Below are positions 61,870 through 64,000 of a stretch of 64,000 nucleotides of DNA, piece after piece. The stretch covers positions 547,632 to 611,631 of the forward strand of contig NZ_GL987988.1 of assembly GCF_000158195.2 (NCBI RefSeq), read 5' to 3'. Both the position numbers and the translations under genes were made by a program. The stretch is from Fusobacterium mortiferum ATCC 9817. Its GTDB lineage: Bacteria > Fusobacteriota > Fusobacteriia > Fusobacteriales > Fusobacteriaceae. Each line of letters begins with the position of its first letter. The first letter of the stretch is position 1. Below the pieces are notes generated by a model that ran no database searches, had not been told where the DNA came from, and saw only the letters and a list, made by a program, of their open reading frames with translations.

Positions 61870-62658
61870 TTAAGCTCCAGCTCCTTTATATTTATCAATA
61901 ATGGCTTGAGCTTCTTCTTCCGTCATTGTATTATTTAAGGCTGTTTCTACTGTTGTTGCTTTTGATAAAGCACTCTCAGCTGTACTTTTAGCTGTATTAG
62001 CTGTTTGACTAGCTGTTCCAGCTTGTTGTAAAGCTGAGGCACTATCAGTAGCTGCTTTATTCCATTTAGTTTTTTCTGCATCTGTTACAAATCTATGACT
62101 TGTATCCTCAGTTATCATAGAAGCTGGATGACTAGATGGATGAGTATAATTATTAGCTCCAGCTTGGATACCATCTAATTTTTTCTTGTCTTCCTTACTC
62201 ATTAAACCATCTGAACTTTGAGTAGCGTTTCCAGGTAAAAATAAATCTCCTAATGCTTGCCAATCATTAACTTCTTCAGCTTCATAAATTAACATAGTAT
62301 TCTTATTTTTATAAGTTGGTTCTTGAGTTACTATTACATAGTATCCTTCTTTTGGAGCTGGAATAGCAGATTTTAAAGCTTCCAAAGTTTCATATACTCC
62401 CTTCCAAGCTAGCCCACTAGCAAAGGTATTTATTGCTGCCGTTAATTGTTCTTGTGATACTTTATCACCCCAAGTTTTTTTCTCTTGAGGACTTACAAAC
62501 TTTTTGCTATCTGTCTCTGTTACTTGGTCAGCACTATGTGTATGTGAAGATTCTGCTTTTGTTTTTATTAATGCTATAATCTCTTTAGCTAAAAGGTCAT
62601 AAGCTACTTCATCTATTATTTTCTTTCCATTTGCTAGCATATTTACTAATTTTTCCAT
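61870..62658 (-). CDS. Phage tail fibre protein
   Basis: A 262-residue fibre protein with the typical blocks SSHTHSADQVTETDSKKFVSP (shown in part: HTHSADQVTETDSKKFV), then YYVIVTQEPTYKNKN, LDGIQAGANNYTHP and FVTDAEKTKWNKA, followed by an Ala/Ser/Thr-rich helical stretch. It ends EEEAQAIIDKYKGAGA, a tail shared with the next two upstream genes. Likely upstream partner of the switchable fibre. The ribosome site is TAGGAGTG. Confidence 0.8.
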   Translation of the reverse strand: MEKLVNMLANGKKIIDEVAYDLLAKEIIALIKTKAESSHTHSADQVTETDSKKFVSPQEKKTWGDKVSQEQLTAAINTFASGLAWKGVYETLEALKSAIPAPKEGYYVIVTQEPTYKNKNTMLIYEAEEVNDWQALGDLFLPGNATQSSDGLMSKEDKKKLDGIQAGANNYTHPSSHPASMITEDTSHRFVTDAEKTKWNKAATDSASALQQAGTASQTANTAKSTAESALSKATTVETALNNTMTEEEAQAIIDKYKGAGA

Positions 62659-62670
62659 ATTTCATCACTC

Positions 62671-63219
62671 CTATTTTTTATACTTATTTATTATTGCTTG
62701 TGCTTCTTCTAAAGTAATGATATCCTTTTGCATATCATCTTTAAGTTGGTCCGCATACTCTTTTAATTCATTTTTAGAATTTTTTAAAATCTCATATAAC
62801 TCATCTACTATATCTTTTACATATTCTTTTTCATCACTAGGTAATAAAGGCTCTAGAAATTCCCAATCTTTTTTTTCAACAACATGGAAATATACTTCTT
62901 GAATACTACCTACTATCTTTCCTCTATCAGAATTTCTTAATACTAATCTACAAAATACTTTTCCAAATCCCTGTAATATTTCATTAGGAATAGCAATATC
63001 TATATTAGTAGTTATTGTACTATCTATTTCCTTCTCAACTACATAAGGCTCAGTAGGATTATTAGAACTGCAAAATACAGCTCTAATATTACCTTGAAAA
63101 TCTTTTAAATTTTTTAAAACTATTTTTATATTTCCTATTCCGTAGTCGCCTTGGAGGAAAAATATGGGAGAAAAATTTGCAATTCTAAGTATATCCCAAT
63201 ATACAATCATTTCTTTCAA
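62671..63219 (-). CDS. Baseplate/receptor-binding upper protein-like (BppU-type) phage protein
   Basis: A 182-residue protein whose FFLQGDYGIGNIKIVLKN near 22 resembles the N-terminal domain of BppU baseplate proteins. A helical C-terminal third ends in EEAQAIINKYKK. The best start is TTG 63219, 9 nt after AGGAGG that lies at the end of the upstream gene; ATG 63210 is too far (18 nt). The BppU resemblance is by eye. Confidence 0.6.
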   Translation of the reverse strand: MKEMIVYWDILRIANFSPIFFLQGDYGIGNIKIVLKNLKDFQGNIRAVFCSSNNPTEPYVVEKEIDSTITTNIDIAIPNEILQGFGKVFCRLVLRNSDRGKIVGSIQEVYFHVVEKKDWEFLEPLLPSDEKEYVKDIVDELYEILKNSKNELKEYADQLKDDMQKDIITLEEAQAIINKYKK

Positions 63220-63223
63220 GATA

Positions 63224-63484
63224 TCACTCCTCCTTAACCTTATACTTTTCCACTAAAGCTGTCATTTCTTGAGGAGTAGTTATTTTAGGATTTATATTAA
63301 TTACACCATTTTCATCAATAGAAATAGTTTCTCCTATTTTTATTCTTCCTAATTCTGTCTTAGTTGCTTTTTTTATCAACTCTTCATCAAGAATATCCAT
63401 GTTATCATTAAATACTCTTATATCTGCTACCTCAGTATCCCAATTTGGTTTTTTTAAATTAAGATTAGGTGTTAATTCTGGCAT
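63224..63484 (-). CDS. Small phage tail-fibre-like protein
   Basis: An 86-residue protein: LNLKKPNWDTEVADIRVFNDNMDILDEEL is the pattern often found at the start of phage tail-fibre proteins (shown in part: FNDNMDILDEEL). It ends PQEMTALVEKYKVKEE, another version of the KYK tail seen in the next two genes. Its ATG shares one base with the stop of the DUF2313-like gene. Confidence 0.6.
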   Translation of the reverse strand: MPELTPNLNLKKPNWDTEVADIRVFNDNMDILDEELIKKATKTELGRIKIGETISIDENGVININPKITTPQEMTALVEKYKVKEE

Positions 63485-64000
63485 TAAATTCCCTCCTTTT
63501 TCATAACTTCTTCCCAGGTAAATTGGCTATAATATTCCCAAGTTTTAGGGGGTAAATCTCCCCATAATCTATATCTATATTGAAAATTTATTCCTAAATG
63601 AGCTGGCTTAGCTTCTCCTAGTGATGCTTTTAAAACTTCAATATCATCTGGAATACCAATTAAAGAAATAAAAACTATTTCAATAGTTCCATCGATAAAT
63701 TTAACATCAATTTCTCCATTTCTCCAGCTATTAGCAATAGTTTGGAGTAACTCTAAATCACATTTACCTGTTGTTTTCCATCTTGCTTCTATTTCAATTC
63801 TTTTTCCTTCAATAGTGGTAGATTTAGTTTTATAATTTAATTCTTTTTCAAGTTCTTGAATCCTCTCTAATGACATAGTAGAGAATAAGAACTCTTTTCC
63901 AAGTAAAGTCATCTTATCTTTTACTTCATCTAAATGTAATCCAGCTGGATTTAAAATAGCATTAATAAACTCATCTTTTCTAATTATTTTATGTAAATTA
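63484..64000 (-). CDS. DUF2313 (YmfQ/gp48-type) tail protein, truncated by the window edge
   Basis: The frame is open to base 64000, so the N-terminal part is missing. Visible is LNPAGLHLDEVKDK before the ATG at 63912, which agrees with DUF2313 continuing upstream, and ELLQTIANSWRNGEIDVKF and HLGINFQYRYRLWGDLPP at the C-terminal end. DUF2313 proteins follow baseplate J genes in Mu- and P2-like contractile phages. The apparent start at 63912 is internal. Confidence 0.78.
   Translation of the reverse strand, partial: NLHKIIRKDEFINAILNPAGLHLDEVKDKMTLLGKEFLFSTMSLERIQELEKELNYKTKSTTIEGKRIEIEARWKTTGKCDLELLQTIANSWRNGEIDVKFIDGTIEIVFISLIGIPDDIEVLKASLGEAKPAHLGINFQYRYRLWGDLPPKTWEYYSQFTWEEVMKKEGI

Larger units (their letters stand above)
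57311..64000 (-). mobile_element. Late (tail and lysis) end of a contractile-type prophage or phage-tail element
   Basis: All long frames here are on the minus strand and include DUF2313-type tail protein, tail-fibre proteins, assembly-like proteins, a lysozyme-like protein, an M15 endolysin and a holin, in the usual late-gene order. It borders guaA at its lysis end and runs off the window at the tail end. Integrase, capsid and terminase genes are outside, so intact prophage versus tailocin-type remnant cannot be told. Confidence 0.85.

Noticed and set aside
61870-62658. CRISPR-like or tandem repeat in the fibre genes
   Set aside because: The HTH, HTHTQPAHTHK and Ala/Ser-rich motifs are ordinary tail-fibre repeats and not regularly spaced DNA repeats.
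63484-63912. ATG 63912 as the true start of the DUF2313-like gene
   Set aside because: The frame is open to the window edge with family-like sequence before this ATG, so it is internal.

Overview
The window looks like chromosomal DNA from a Fusobacterium-type bacterium. It is very AT-rich, has strong AGGAGG ribosome sites and A/T-ending codons, and encodes an LPS heptose epimerase (Gram-negative envelope), FabK, NADP-type glutamate dehydrogenase and a methionine gamma-lyase locus. The genus is inferred from protein recognition only; no search was run.

Layout. 1-300: decayed IS200/IS605 tnpB end with a structured right-end/guide-RNA-like region. 335-11215: housekeeping and scattered metabolism (UPF0210 with an ACT protein, DUF4438, gdhA, a YchJ-like protein, recG, proS, a peptide-type ABC binding lipoprotein, an ElaA-like GNAT). 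11293-23227: a sulfated-sugar island with a GntR regulator, a PTS EIICB, NanE, DUF3604, a cytoplasmic sulfatase, a TauE/SafE exporter, a ROK regulator broken by two poly(A) frameshifts, and a YidJ/YidK-like sulfatase plus Na+ symporter pair. 23292-27325 (minus): gltS, then HAD-yhdT-panF. 27471-30233: DUF134, two NifX/NifB-like proteins and two ferredoxin-containing MinD-type ATPases. 30295-34549 (minus): adenine deaminase, a Spy/CpxP-like protein and a two-component system whose kinase is frameshifted. 34773-42267: a DeoR-controlled operon (iron alcohol dehydrogenase, class II aldolase, NhaC-type transporter, MtnA, MtnK, methionine gamma-lyase). It reads as a 5-methylthioribose/5-deoxyribose disposal (DHAP-shunt) route joined to methionine catabolism. 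42361-57188: housekeeping genes (ppaC, ligA, secA, a lipoprotein, a PHP phosphatase, hldD, uppP, a YcdX-like protein, an NMO-like flavoprotein, fabK, a HAD phosphatase, guaA).

57311-64000 (minus) is the late end of a contractile-type prophage or phage-tail element next to the 3' end of guaA. It holds the baseplate/DUF2313 protein, tail-fibre genes, assembly-like proteins, lysis enzymes and holin. Its most striking feature is a 958-bp invertible-looking segment (60650-61607). A perfect 19-bp inverted repeat inside the tail-fibre gene recurs at the start of a promoterless, startless ORF on the other strand, and that ORF encodes an alternative fibre C-terminus in exactly the matching frame. Inversion would swap the last ~155-164 residues of the fibre, as in Mu/P1 host-range switches. 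No recombinase gene is visible in the window.

The island genes appear to cooperate. The PTS and SSS systems would import sulfated substrates, the signal-less sulfatases would act in the cytoplasm, and TauE/SafE could remove the sulfur oxyanion. In the DeoR operon MtnK, MtnA and the aldolase would give DHAP plus an aldehyde, which the iron dehydrogenase would reduce.
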